Below, in pieces: positions 6,294-12,253 of a stretch of 12,783 bases of DNA. Source of the stretch: Elusimicrobiota bacterium (GTDB taxonomy: Bacteria > Elusimicrobiota > Endomicrobiia > CG1-02-37-114 > JAHJSO01); assembly GCA_018830385.1 (NCBI GenBank), contig JAHJSO010000210.1, positions 1 through 12,783 on the forward strand, given 5' to 3'. Every line of letters starts with the position of its first letter. The stretch's first letter is position 1. Below the pieces are notes generated by a model. It had not been told where the DNA came from. It saw nothing but the letters and a program-made list of their open reading frames with translations, and searched no databases. A program made the position numbers and the translations under genes.

Positions 6294-8357
6294 TTAATTA
6301 ATCCCTCTCTTAAAATTAAATTTTGTTGCCGATAGGAGCAGGTTTTTTTTGTTTGTGTAACATTCAAACAGTTCTTTCCACTTCTGCTTATCTGGTTTTG
6401 TAAAGCATAAGTCAATACCGAAATTAAGTATTCCTAAACTTGCAAGTTTCTCACGCGCTGTAAAATTCATCACCGGGACTGAAGGCAAAAGAACCATTGA
6501 ACCGGACTCGTGTTTCAATGTAAAACTATCATTTGTTCTGCTTATTATTTTACCCTGGGCCTCTGCAAGATAATCTGTATCAATCATCCTGGAACGTACA
6601 ATAGCCGGGAATCCAAACAGGTAAACGATTAAGTGCGCCCTTACACCGGCCAGGGCAACCCTTTTGATATTCAGGAAATCATCTTCCCATGAAGTAACAA
6701 AATATTTTGTCCCCATATCTTTTAAAACACGGCATGTAAACGCATTTGCAGTATAAAGGAAGTGACCGGATACTTTTTGTGCATTATCAGGAACAATTTT
6801 AAAGTGTGCAATATTATTCAAAACCCAGAACTTAATGTTTGATTCAGATATTGCGTTTACTACTTCTGTATATGAAGACATTTCTTTCTGGCTGATGTAC
6901 GGGGTTAACTCACAGGCAAAATCTGAACTAAAGTAATGCAAAGTATCAGATACGGACTTTAATTCATACATGTTTTCCCTTGAAATATAGAGAACAGGGA
7001 TAATTTCTTTTGAACTTAAAGGTAATATTTCCAGCCAATCAATGTTATCTATTTTTACCCAGAGACGTTCTTGATTGTTTTCTTGTTTACACAACCATTG
7101 CCGTGCAATCATGTCCGGATACCTTAGTTTTCCATAATTTTTCTCCCCTGATGGGGGAGGTTTTGTTTTCATGGTATATGAATGATAAATATTGTCAACT
7201 TCCTTTGTTAATTTATTTTCATCCCAGTCCGCGTCGCCTGCCTTAAATACAGGCGTGCCTGTTTTAACAACTTCATCAAAATTTAATGTATATAAGTTCC
7301 CATCGTTTTTAATCTGTGATATTTTTATGGTTTTAGTAATGTCGTTTGAAGGGTCTGAAATTCTTATACGGTCCCCCTTTTTCAAAAGACAATTTACCTG
7401 TAGTGTAACTATAGTACCGTCCGAATATAAAACACTACCGATATTTTTTCCAGGACACTGGGCATTTTCAGGAATAAAAATATCATCATTTGTGCCAGAG
7501 AAATATAGTGTGGTTTTTGAACGCGCCCAGTCCATTGAAAGAAACCTGCCAGCTTCTTCAAATGCCTTTTCCATTTCTCCTTCAGGCGAATCGATAAGAA
7601 CCCTGTATGCCCTGACAACATTATAAACATATTCACTGCTACGCATTCTGCCTTCAATCTTAAGTGAATTAATCCCTATCTTTTTTAAAGAAACAATCTC
7701 GCTGGCAAGTTCAAGGTCTTTGGGAGAAAAAAGATATCCCTGCTTACTTGAATTCTTCCAGATACGTCTGCACGGCTGGGTACACCATCCGCGATTACCA
7801 CTGCGCGAACCTATAAAACTTGAAAAAAGACACATGCCTGAAACACAAAAACATAAAGCTCCATGACAGAAAACTTCCAGTTCAATGGTCGATTTTGAAG
7901 ATATGAGTTTTAAATCACTGCGTGAAAGTTCTCTTGCAAGTATTACTCTCTTAAATCCGAGTTCTGCAAGCGCCTCAACACCGGCACTGTTATGGACTGC
8001 CATCTGTGTACTTGCGTGAATATCAAGTTCAGGGAACTCTTCCCTTATTATCCTGGCCATCCCAAGATCCTGTACAATTAATGCGTCGGGTTTAAATGGG
8101 GTTATTTTCTCAAGTGTTTTTTCTACATCATATATTTCTTCATGTTTTATGAGAGTATTAAGGGCGAGATAAACTTTAACATTTTTGGAATGTGCATAAT
8201 CAGTCAGAACCTCAAGGTCATATATGTTCAACTTATCCGCATTAAGACGGGCATTATACTTATCAATACCCATATAGACAGAATCAGCACCTGCTCTTAT
8301 AGCAGCAACAAAAGATTCCTTTGACCCTGCAGGTGCAAGCAATTCCATTTTAGGCAT
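6294..8357 (-). CDS. U32-family protein (collagenase-like; RNA hydroxylation type)
   Basis: The protein has 687 residues and a TIM-barrel U32 domain. It begins MELLAPAGSKESFVAAIRAGADSVY as short blocks: LLAPAG, AIRAGADSVYMG, then VYLALNT and DIHASTQMAVHN. The signature region (163-197) carries FCHGALCFCVSGMC and SGNRGWCTQPCR, with cysteines 164, 169, 171, 176, 192 and 196. Some of these should bind a [4Fe-4S] cluster, as known for the E. coli U32 members that hydroxylate tRNA uridine 34 (TrhP) or 23S rRNA cytidine 2501 (RlhA). The length and the long C-terminal extension are closer to RlhA than to the roughly 450-residue TrhP, but substrate cannot be read from sequence. No clear ribosome-binding site precedes the ATG at 8357; an ATG at 8348 is also possible. 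Its base composition looks A+T-richer than the cob genes and dnaX. The nearest promoter is in the insertion-sequence end at 8437-8494. The cob operon promoter begins just past its stop. Confidence 0.85.
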   Translation of the reverse strand: MPKMELLAPAGSKESFVAAIRAGADSVYMGIDKYNARLNADKLNIYDLEVLTDYAHSKNVKVYLALNTLIKHEEIYDVEKTLEKITPFKPDALIVQDLGMARIIREEFPELDIHASTQMAVHNSAGVEALAELGFKRVILARELSRSDLKLISSKSTIELEVFCHGALCFCVSGMCLFSSFIGSRSGNRGWCTQPCRRIWKNSSKQGYLFSPKDLELASEIVSLKKIGINSLKIEGRMRSSEYVYNVVRAYRVLIDSPEGEMEKAFEEAGRFLSMDWARSKTTLYFSGTNDDIFIPENAQCPGKNIGSVLYSDGTIVTLQVNCLLKKGDRIRISDPSNDITKTIKISQIKNDGNLYTLNFDEVVKTGTPVFKAGDADWDENKLTKEVDNIYHSYTMKTKPPPSGEKNYGKLRYPDMIARQWLCKQENNQERLWVKIDNIDWLEILPLSSKEIIPVLYISRENMYELKSVSDTLHYFSSDFACELTPYISQKEMSSYTEVVNAISESNIKFWVLNNIAHFKIVPDNAQKVSGHFLYTANAFTCRVLKDMGTKYFVTSWEDDFLNIKRVALAGVRAHLIVYLFGFPAIVRSRMIDTDYLAEAQGKIISRTNDSFTLKHESGSMVLLPSVPVMNFTAREKLASLGILNFGIDLCFTKPDKQKWKELFECYTNKKNLLLSATKFNFKRGIN

Positions 8358-8436
8358 GTGCTATTTGTATCCGTTAAAAGAGTTTGTTCTTTGTTTTTCT
8401 GCCAAACCGTGCATCAGGGTCGGGCGTGTTCTGTAC

Positions 8437-8494
8437 TGCCCCTCCCTTCTATTTATACCATTTTACTGGTATAAAAATCAAGCGGAGCATTACA
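8437..8494 (-). mobile_element. Solo insertion-sequence end, copy 1, with outward promoter
   Basis: This 58-base block recurs at 12254-12311 with 56 identical bases, in the same orientation. On the minus strand it begins TGTAATGCTCCGC. It contains TTGATT (8476-8481), an 18-base spacer and TATAAA (8452-8457), and ends in a purine-rich ribosome-binding sequence. The spacer and -10 box form a palindrome, TTTATACCA and TGGTATAAA around six bases (8452-8475), which could be an operator. Copy 2 leads into a transposase-like start, so the block is probably the left end of an insertion sequence, IS66-like at a guess. Here no transposase follows, and the sequence diverges at 8436. The promoter points toward the U32 gene 80 bases away. 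Confidence 0.7.
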
Positions 8495-8523
8495 TAGAAC
8501 AACAAAATGAATTTACCAAAGAA

Positions 8524-8557
8524 ATAGACCTATACCAGTTGCCCGATATAGGTCTAT
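8524..8557. repeat. Perfect 11-bp inverted repeat (hairpin)
   Basis: ATAGACCTATA at 8524-8534 pairs with TATAGGTCTAT at 8547-8557 across a 12-base loop. On the minus strand it is followed by TTTCTTT, so it could act as a second, weak terminator after tRNA-Asn. It could equally be an operator or a remnant of a mobile element. It lies between the tRNA and the insertion-sequence end. Confidence 0.5.
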
Positions 8558-8562
8558 GTATT

Positions 8563-8589
8563 CAAAACACGACATTTAGTTTTGTCGTG
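8563..8589 (-). terminator. Probable intrinsic terminator of tRNA-Asn
   Basis: On the minus strand, CACGACA and TGTCGTG form a 7-bp stem with an 8-base loop, followed directly by TTTT. It starts 12 bases after the tRNA 3' end. Stem GC content is moderate and the T tract is short, so efficiency is uncertain. Confidence 0.55.
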
Positions 8590-8639
8590 GGGTCAGCTCA
8601 ACTCCGCGGGCAGGACTCGAACCTGCAGCCTACTGGTTA

Positions 8640-9217
8640 CACTTAACCTTATGTTTCCATAAGGAGTGGACTATCTTATTTCCGACCCCAATTGAGGTTA
8701 CGGAATTGGGTACTTCCCCTCTTCAATATTACGGAAGAGAGTACTCCCGTAAAGGGATAGTCTCTGCACCTTTTTCCACTTTTGGCGGAAACTTGGCTCA
8801 GGATTACCATATCTGCAGTCCGTCACTGAGAATTAGGCTTCCCTGAATTCACCCAATTTTCCACTCCAGCTTTCGCTGGAGCGCTGCATTATGTACCTCC
8901 GCATGAATCTCTGCATGGCAATTCAAACAAACAAGAATTCAACCGTCAAGTTCTTTTCTTACTCTCTCCCAGGACCTTGTATAGCCACGGAAAGCTATAC
9001 CAAAATCTTTACCACCAAGATGATGGAATGAAAGTGCTTCTACTAGTTTACTATACCCACAAAGCACACAACATCCACCTTTGTAAGTTGCAGCCCTTTG
9101 TTTAAGAGATTTTCTCTTTTTAGCAACATAGTACTTACTTTTGCAATTTGGACTGCAAAACTTACCTTGGCGGCCGGAAAGAGTTTTACCACACAGGTGC
9201 CAGGTACATCTTTTCAT
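8640..9217 (-). ncRNA. Group I intron (IC3-like) in tRNA-Asn
   Basis: This is a 578-nt self-splicing intron. The 5' exon ends in U and the last intron base is G, as group I splicing requires. The guide GCAGC at 8883-8887 pairs with the exon end GCUGU, giving the conserved U-G wobble. P2 is a 7-bp stem with a GAAA loop (8864-8881). P4 pairs TTCAGG (8842-8847) with CCTGAG (8797-8802). The core word GGTAATCCTGAGCCAAG (8792-8808) is almost the one found in plastid and cyanobacterial tRNA-Leu introns. R is GTGCAGAGACTA (8758-8769) and S is AAGATAGTCC (8668-8677), forming the 6-bp P7 GACTAT/ATAGTC. P9 is CCTTATG-GAAA-CATAAGG (8647-8664). The region between exon 1 and the guide, the P1 loop, holds an endonuclease frame. 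The catalytic core looks complete, so splicing is expected. Confidence 0.94.
8849..9217 (-). pseudogene. Intron-encoded HNH homing endonuclease, broken by an in-frame TGA
   Basis: The frame starts with ATG on the first three intron bases. It has a cysteine-rich N-terminus (C4, C9, C21, C25 with GRQGKFCSPNC), a basic linker, then CCVLCGYSKLVEALSFHHLG with the first zinc pair and the first HNH histidines (His65/66). TGA at 8939-8941 stops it after residue 92. The same frame then continues ILVCLNCHAEIHAEVHNAAL to TGA at 8849, which contains the second zinc pair and the final Asn and His of the HNH fold. Relatives usually have cysteine just before ILVC, so TGT or TGC to TGA is the likely change. 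As read, the truncated 92-residue protein lacks half of the active site. Other genes here end in TGA, so general recoding is unlikely. A GGAG in the tRNA D stem, 11 bases upstream, is the only ribosome-binding candidate. The part after the nonsense codon overlaps the intron guide sequence and P2. Confidence 0.85.
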
Positions 9218-9233
9218 ACAGCCAGCCGCTCCA

Positions 9234-9271
9234 CCATTGAGCTACCGCGGAATATATTATTTTCAAAGAAC
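9234..9271 (-). repeat. tRNA-Asn 5' end and leader, downstream copy (intact gene)
   Basis: This block holds the first 18 bases of the tRNA and about 20 bases of upstream sequence. It is repeated 138 bases upstream at 9372-9410. Identity is perfect over 21 bases (9234-9254) and lower in the A+T-rich leader. Confidence 0.75.
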
Positions 9272-9295
9272 ATTCCACAATTACGCTCTAATGTT

Positions 9296-9371
9296 GGAGT
9301 AAACTCCTCCCGGGTGCTCACCATCTCGCACCCGTCGGCAAACTTGTGCTCCTTATTCGTCGCACGCCGAC
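9296..9371 (-). other. Hairpin-rich spacer between the two tRNA-Asn 5' copies
   Basis: On the minus strand the spacer can form three stems. The first is GTCGGC with GCCGAC (9366-9371 and 9334-9339), with an inner GTGC/GCAC. The second is GGGTGC with GCACCC (9328-9333 and 9312-9317). The third is GGAG with CTCC (9304-9307 and 9296-9299). It begins where the upstream tRNA copy stops matching and should be transcribed from the promoter at 9421-9449. I do not recognise a known RNA family. It may be a small RNA, a degenerated tRNA or intron remnant, or an attachment-site scar. Confidence 0.4.
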
Positions 9372-9410
9372 CCATTGAGCTACCGCGGAATAACTATTTT
9401 TTCAATGAAC
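9372..9410 (-). repeat. Truncated duplicate of the tRNA-Asn 5' end and leader
   Basis: This copy contains TCCGCGGTAGCTCAATGG, the first 18 bases of the tRNA, then departs from the tRNA sequence. No matching 3' half follows, so it is not a functional tRNA. The upstream leader (GTTCATTGAAAA) also resembles the one before the real gene, so the duplication covered leader and gene start together. Confidence 0.75.
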
Positions 9411-9420
9411 GCCCTACAAC

Positions 9421-9449
9421 ATTATATCAAATTTCTTTTCTGCCTTCAA
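9421..9449 (-). promoter_or_regulatory. Promoter inside the recR 3' end, driving the tRNA-Asn region
   Basis: On the minus strand TTGAAG (9444-9449) and a perfect TATAAT (9421-9426) are separated by 17 bases. The predicted start is near 9414, just before the duplicated tRNA fragment, so the fragment, the spacer and tRNA-Asn would be in one transcript. Confidence 0.65.
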
Positions 9450-10026
9450 GTGACCTGCTCAATGTAATTTCATCCGCATATTCCAAACTGCCTCCAACGG
9501 GCATCCCGTATCCAAGCCGCGTGACCCTCACGTTTTTATCTCTGAGCATATCCGCGATGTAGTTTGCGGTTATTTCCCCCTCCGTGTCCGTGTTAGTCGC
9601 AATAACGATTTCCCGGACGCCGTCCAGTCGTTCAAAAAGTTTCGTTATCCTGTTCCTGTCAATAAGCGTGCCGTCAAGGGGCGAGATGACCTTGTCAACA
9701 ATGTGATACAGTCCGTGATATTTTTTTGTCCTTTCAACGGCGTTCAGCGCCCCGACGCTTTCCACTATGCAGATTAAGCCCTTATCCCTTGACGGGTCTG
9801 AACACGCGTCGCACAATTCCTCGTCCGATGGGTCGGATGGGGTAAAACACACGGGGCACAACCTTACGGACGTCTGCAGTCCCGTGAGGGCTTCCGCCAT
9901 ATCACCCGCCGTCTCCCTGCCGTCAGCCAGCAGATGATATGCGAGACGCTCCGCCATTTTCGGGCCTATCCCCGGCAATTTGCGAAATGCGTTTATAAGT
10001 TTTTGTATGTTTTTCGGATGGCTCAT
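9427..10026 (-). CDS. recR: Recombination mediator protein RecR
   Basis: RecR works with RecF and RecO in the cytoplasm, loading RecA on gapped DNA during repair. The 199 residues match the family. The helix-hairpin-helix LPGIGPKMAERLAYHLL is at 17-33. The zinc site has C57, C60, C72 and C75 (CPVC and CDAC). The Toprim domain runs from ICIVES (85-90) to ATNTDTEGE (143-151). The C-terminus carries LGYGMPVGGSLEYADEITL. The usual NPT of the Toprim motif is NTD here. The ATG at 10026 fits the family start, but no ribosome-binding site is seen. It follows dnaX by 35 bases, an interval filled by a small GC-rich hairpin, and the genes are probably co-transcribed. The commonly intervening nucleoid gene ybaB is missing. 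Confidence 0.97.
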   Translation of the reverse strand: MSHPKNIQKLINAFRKLPGIGPKMAERLAYHLLADGRETAGDMAEALTGLQTSVRLCPVCFTPSDPSDEELCDACSDPSRDKGLICIVESVGALNAVERTKKYHGLYHIVDKVISPLDGTLIDRNRITKLFERLDGVREIVIATNTDTEGEITANYIADMLRDKNVRVTRLGYGMPVGGSLEYADEITLSRSLEGRKEI

Positions 10027-10038
10027 AAGGTGCGGGCA

Positions 10039-10058
10039 GCGCCGCTTAAAAACGGCGC
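10039..10058. repeat. Small hairpin between dnaX and recR
   Basis: GCGCCG and CGGCGC form a 6-bp GC-only stem around CTTAAAAA. No T tract follows on the minus strand, so it is not a standard terminator. It may attenuate or stabilise the dnaX-recR message. Confidence 0.5.
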
Positions 10059-10061
10059 TAG

Positions 10062-11834
10062 TTATGTATTCTCAATAATCTTGCCGGAAAATTTGCCTAC
10101 GATTTTTTTAATTACTTCGTCGTCGTGCGTTGAAACACCGTCATTCATTGATACGCCATTGTCCATAGAAGCCGGCGCCTCCTGGACAGTCCCTTCGTCA
10201 ACGGATTCGTCAACAAATTCCGTAGCCATTTCCCCATTATGGTTTTTTTTCATATCACGGGTTTCATACCTGATTTTTATGTCGCTGCCGAAGAAATTTT
10301 TTATTGATGATTCCACTATTGCGGTATTTTTCTTAACGGTATCGTGAGCAAGTCCCGGCGAAATAAACAGCACGAGTTCTCCGTTGACAAATTTCTTGTC
10401 AACACTGTTTTTAATTATCGTCCCTATGGATATCTTTTTCTCTTCAATATCGGCAATTACCCTCTGCCATAAAAGATCCAAATCACTCTGCAACGGCGGG
10501 TTTTCCGGATAGCCGGCGCCACCGTCAGGTTTCGGATGCTTTGCTGCCGGCGTTATCAGAGACGTCTCCGCTGTAGATTGCGCTCCCCCGGTACGCACGG
10601 GACGCGTTTCAGTTTTAGGCCTCACTTCAACCTTCTGATGCAGTTCAACTTCCGGGTGTTCAACCGGTGAATCGTCCGACAAACCGCCTCGCAGTTCCAT
10701 ACATACCCTGTCTATGCGTTCCACAAGTTCGCTTATGTCTGGCGAGGGGCTCATCATTTTCAGCATGTATAATTCAAATATTATCCTCTGGTTGTCGCTC
10801 CTCCTGGCTTCTTCTATGCATTTGCTCACAAGGTGTAAATTACGCAACAACATGGGCATCCGGAAAAGGCCTTTCTGCTTTCTGAGCGACTCTATTTCCT
10901 CCGGGAGGCAGGCCTCCTGCAGGACCTTGATGTCGTCAACAGAATTGATAAGTATCAGGTGGCTGAGATAATCCATAATGTCCTTTGCAATCTGGACGAA
11001 GTCATACCCCTGTTTCGCTATGTCGGATACCGTATTCAGTACCCCGGCTGTATCTCCTGATAAAATCAGTTGCACGAGTGAAAAAATCAGCTGGCGGGGG
11101 CTCATCCCGAGAAGTTCCCTGATTGTCTCCTGTGTAACCGTTTCTCCGGGCGAGAACGAAACCGCCTGGTCAAGCATGCTCAACGCGTCTCTCAGAGAAC
11201 CGTTTGCTACCGTGGCTATAAACTTAACGGCGGATTCGTCTATTGAAAATTTTTCCACCCGCACGATTTTTTCTACCTGCGACGCAATCTCCGCAACGGA
11301 CAGGGGCACAAACTTGAACCTCTGGCAGCGGGAGAGGATTGTCAGGGGGATTTCGTTCGGTTCGGTGGTCGCCAGGATGAATATCGTGTGTTCAGGCGGT
11401 TCTTCAAGGGTTTTAAGCAGGGCGTTAAACGCAAAGTCCGTTATCTGGTGGGCTTCGTCTATTATATAGACCTTATATTTGGAGGACACGGGGATAAACT
11501 TTATGTTTTCCCTGAGCGCCCTTATCTCGTCTATGCCGCGGTTTGAAGCGCCGTCAATTTCATTCACGTCAACCGAATTACTATCCCTGATTTCCCCGCA
11601 GTTTATGCATTTGAGACACGGGGACGGCGTTGGGCCTTCAAGACAGTTCATCGCCTTTGATAATATTCTCGCCGCAGTCGTCTTACCCGTGCCACGCGGG
11701 CCGGAAAAAAGATAGGCGTGGGCGATACGCCCGGAGACAATGGCGTTCTTCAGGACGTCCGTAATATGCTTCTGTCCGACGAGTTCGTCAAAATTCAGCG
11801 GGCGATATTTTCTTGCAAGTACAAGGTAGGACAT
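10062..11834 (-). CDS. dnaX: DNA polymerase III subunit gamma/tau (DnaX)
   Basis: DnaX is the ATPase of the clamp loader and links polymerase cores in the replisome. From the ATG at 11834 the protein has 590 residues. It begins MSYLVLARKYRP, the near-universal start. Walker A is GPRGTGKT (45-52). The zinc site is C64, C73, C76 and C79. Walker B is IDEAH (125-129), followed by TLEEPPEHT and the arginine finger SRC (168-170). The DnaX collar domain follows to about 370, then a charged linker rich in Pro and Glu, and a C-terminal tau region. The frame runs upstream to a TTG at 11933, but that extension translates a palindromic repeat. No ribosome-binding site lies near 11834; a perfect one is 116 bases upstream, beyond the repeat. 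Eight consecutive A residues in the message (10243-10250, from codon 529) could allow slippage that would end the protein after two more codons. Confidence 0.97.
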   Translation of the reverse strand: MSYLVLARKYRPLNFDELVGQKHITDVLKNAIVSGRIAHAYLFSGPRGTGKTTAARILSKAMNCLEGPTPSPCLKCINCGEIRDSNSVDVNEIDGASNRGIDEIRALRENIKFIPVSSKYKVYIIDEAHQITDFAFNALLKTLEEPPEHTIFILATTEPNEIPLTILSRCQRFKFVPLSVAEIASQVEKIVRVEKFSIDESAVKFIATVANGSLRDALSMLDQAVSFSPGETVTQETIRELLGMSPRQLIFSLVQLILSGDTAGVLNTVSDIAKQGYDFVQIAKDIMDYLSHLILINSVDDIKVLQEACLPEEIESLRKQKGLFRMPMLLRNLHLVSKCIEEARRSDNQRIIFELYMLKMMSPSPDISELVERIDRVCMELRGGLSDDSPVEHPEVELHQKVEVRPKTETRPVRTGGAQSTAETSLITPAAKHPKPDGGAGYPENPPLQSDLDLLWQRVIADIEEKKISIGTIIKNSVDKKFVNGELVLFISPGLAHDTVKKNTAIVESSIKNFFGSDIKIRYETRDMKKNHNGEMATEFVDESVDEGTVQEAPASMDNGVSMNDGVSTHDDEVIKKIVGKFSGKIIENT

Positions 11835-11861
11835 TTGGGTTAATTGACACGCCAGAGGCGG

Positions 11862-11937
11862 GTCATTGCGAGAGAGTGAAACGACTGAAGCAATCTCATA
11901 CGACAAGGGGATTGCTTCGGTTTCGCCTCGCAATGAC
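11862..11937. repeat. Palindromic dispersed repeat in the dnaX leader
   Basis: The 76-base element has imperfect inverted arms. The left arm starts GTCATTGCGAG and ends GAAGCAATC; the right arm is its complement with small indels. The same two words occur in the array at 1520-1624. It has the size and shape of a non-autonomous palindromic element or a REP-like sequence and can fold into a long hairpin. It sits between tRNA-Ala and the dnaX start. Confidence 0.85.
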
Positions 11938-11957
11938 GGCTAAAGGCATACCTCCTT
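11896..11957 (-). promoter_or_regulatory. Perfect Shine-Dalgarno and 17-codon leader frame upstream of dnaX
   Basis: AAGGAGG (11951-11957) precedes ATG at 11949 by one base, too close for that ATG. The ATG opens a 17-codon frame that reads into the palindromic repeat and ends with TGA at 11896. It is not in frame with dnaX. The site looks like the original dnaX ribosome-binding site, now separated from the gene by the repeat; a leader peptide is less likely. Confidence 0.45.
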
Positions 11958-11984
11958 ATTACTTATTTATAAATTTCTTACAAA

Positions 11985-12056
11985 TGGAGGTGATGGGATT
12001 TGAACCCACAGCCTTCTCCACGCCAAGGAGACGCGCTCCCGTTGCGCTACACCCCC
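11985..12056 (-). tRNA. trnA: tRNA-Ala(GGC)
   Basis: The 72-nt gene folds fully. The acceptor stem GGGGGTG pairs with CACCTCC and includes the G3-U70 pair that alanyl-tRNA synthetase recognises, with A73. The D stem is GCGC/GCGC. The anticodon stem TCTCC/GGAGA carries the loop TTGGCGT, giving anticodon GGC for alanine. The variable loop is AGGCT and the T arm has GTGGG, TTCAAAT, CCCAT. CCA is not encoded. No terminator is visible between this tRNA and dnaX, so part of the dnaX message may be processed from a tRNA-dnaX transcript. Confidence 0.95.
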
Positions 12057-12090
12057 ACGACTTTTGTCATAATAAAACTACACTCCCGCC
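12050..12090 (-). promoter_or_regulatory. tRNA-Ala promoter region (repeated upstream at 12148-12189)
   Basis: TATTAT at 12069-12074 lies 12 bases before the tRNA and is the likely -10 box. A TTAAAT-like -35 at 12091-12096 is weak. The block from the first seven tRNA bases through the leader recurs at 12148-12189, where TATTAT is also kept (12067 shifts to 12167-12172). Confidence 0.5.
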
Positions 12091-12092
12091 AT

Positions 12093-12251
12093 TTAAGTAC
12101 CTGTGCATAGGTTGCATATCACTTTACTATGTTGCCTTGTGTATATGCACCCCCACGACTCCTGCCATAATATGATTACACACCCCGCCCTCTGTTCCAC
12201 GCTCCACTTCCTCTTACCGTCTTTCCTCAATGCCACTTGCATCTCTTCCAT
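12093..12251 (-). pseudogene. Truncated insertion-sequence transposase (N-terminal fragment)
   Basis: A strong ribosome-binding site (AAGGAGG) precedes ATG at 12251. The first 21 residues, including RKDGKRKWSVEQR, resemble the start of the small helix-turn-helix transposase protein of IS66- or IS3-type elements. After about 12188 the frame reads the duplicated tRNA-Ala leader and ends at 12093 after 52 residues. The element is therefore truncated: only its left end and about 63 coding bases remain. Family assignment rests on a short match and is uncertain. Confidence 0.55.
12148..12189 (-). repeat. Truncated duplicate of the tRNA-Ala leader and first seven bases
   Basis: About 80% of the 41-42 aligned bases match 12050-12090. 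The first 13 bases are identical, and the -10 box is kept. The match ends at tRNA position 7. It lies against the truncated transposase fragment. The arrangement parallels the tRNA-Asn 5' duplication. Confidence 0.65.
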
Positions 12252-12253
12252 GG

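Larger units (their letters stand above)
8602..9251 (-). tRNA. trnN: tRNA-Asn(GUU), interrupted in the anticodon by a group I intron
   Basis: The exons are 9218-9251 (5', 34 nt) and 8602-8639 (3', 38 nt), giving a 72-nt tRNA. The acceptor stem TCCGCGG pairs perfectly with CCGCGGA and the discriminator is G73. The D stem is GCTC/GAGC. The anticodon stem GCTGG pairs with CCAGT, with one G-T pair. The variable loop is AGGCT. The T stem GCAGG/CCTGC carries the loop TTCGAGT. Joining the exons gives the loop CTGTTAA, hence anticodon GTT for asparagine. The intron lies between positions 35 and 36. CCA is not encoded, so a CCA-adding enzyme must finish the 3' end. A promoter in the 3' end of recR lies upstream, and a partial copy of the tRNA 5' end lies between that promoter and the gene. 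Confidence 0.95.

Noticed and set aside
9214..9375. 53-codon minus-strand frame across the two tRNA-Asn 5' copies, whose TGA overlaps the HNH ATG
   Set aside because: It reads through tRNA sequence at both ends, has no ribosome-binding site and no recognisable domain; an open frame of this length is not rare.
11835..11933. 33-residue N-terminal extension of DnaX from a TTG
   Set aside because: It translates the palindromic repeat, while DnaX proteins begin with the MSYLVLARKYRP motif.
11813..12175. 120-codon plus-strand frame
   Set aside because: It translates the antisense of tRNA-Ala and the palindromic repeat; frames of this kind over tRNAs are artefacts.
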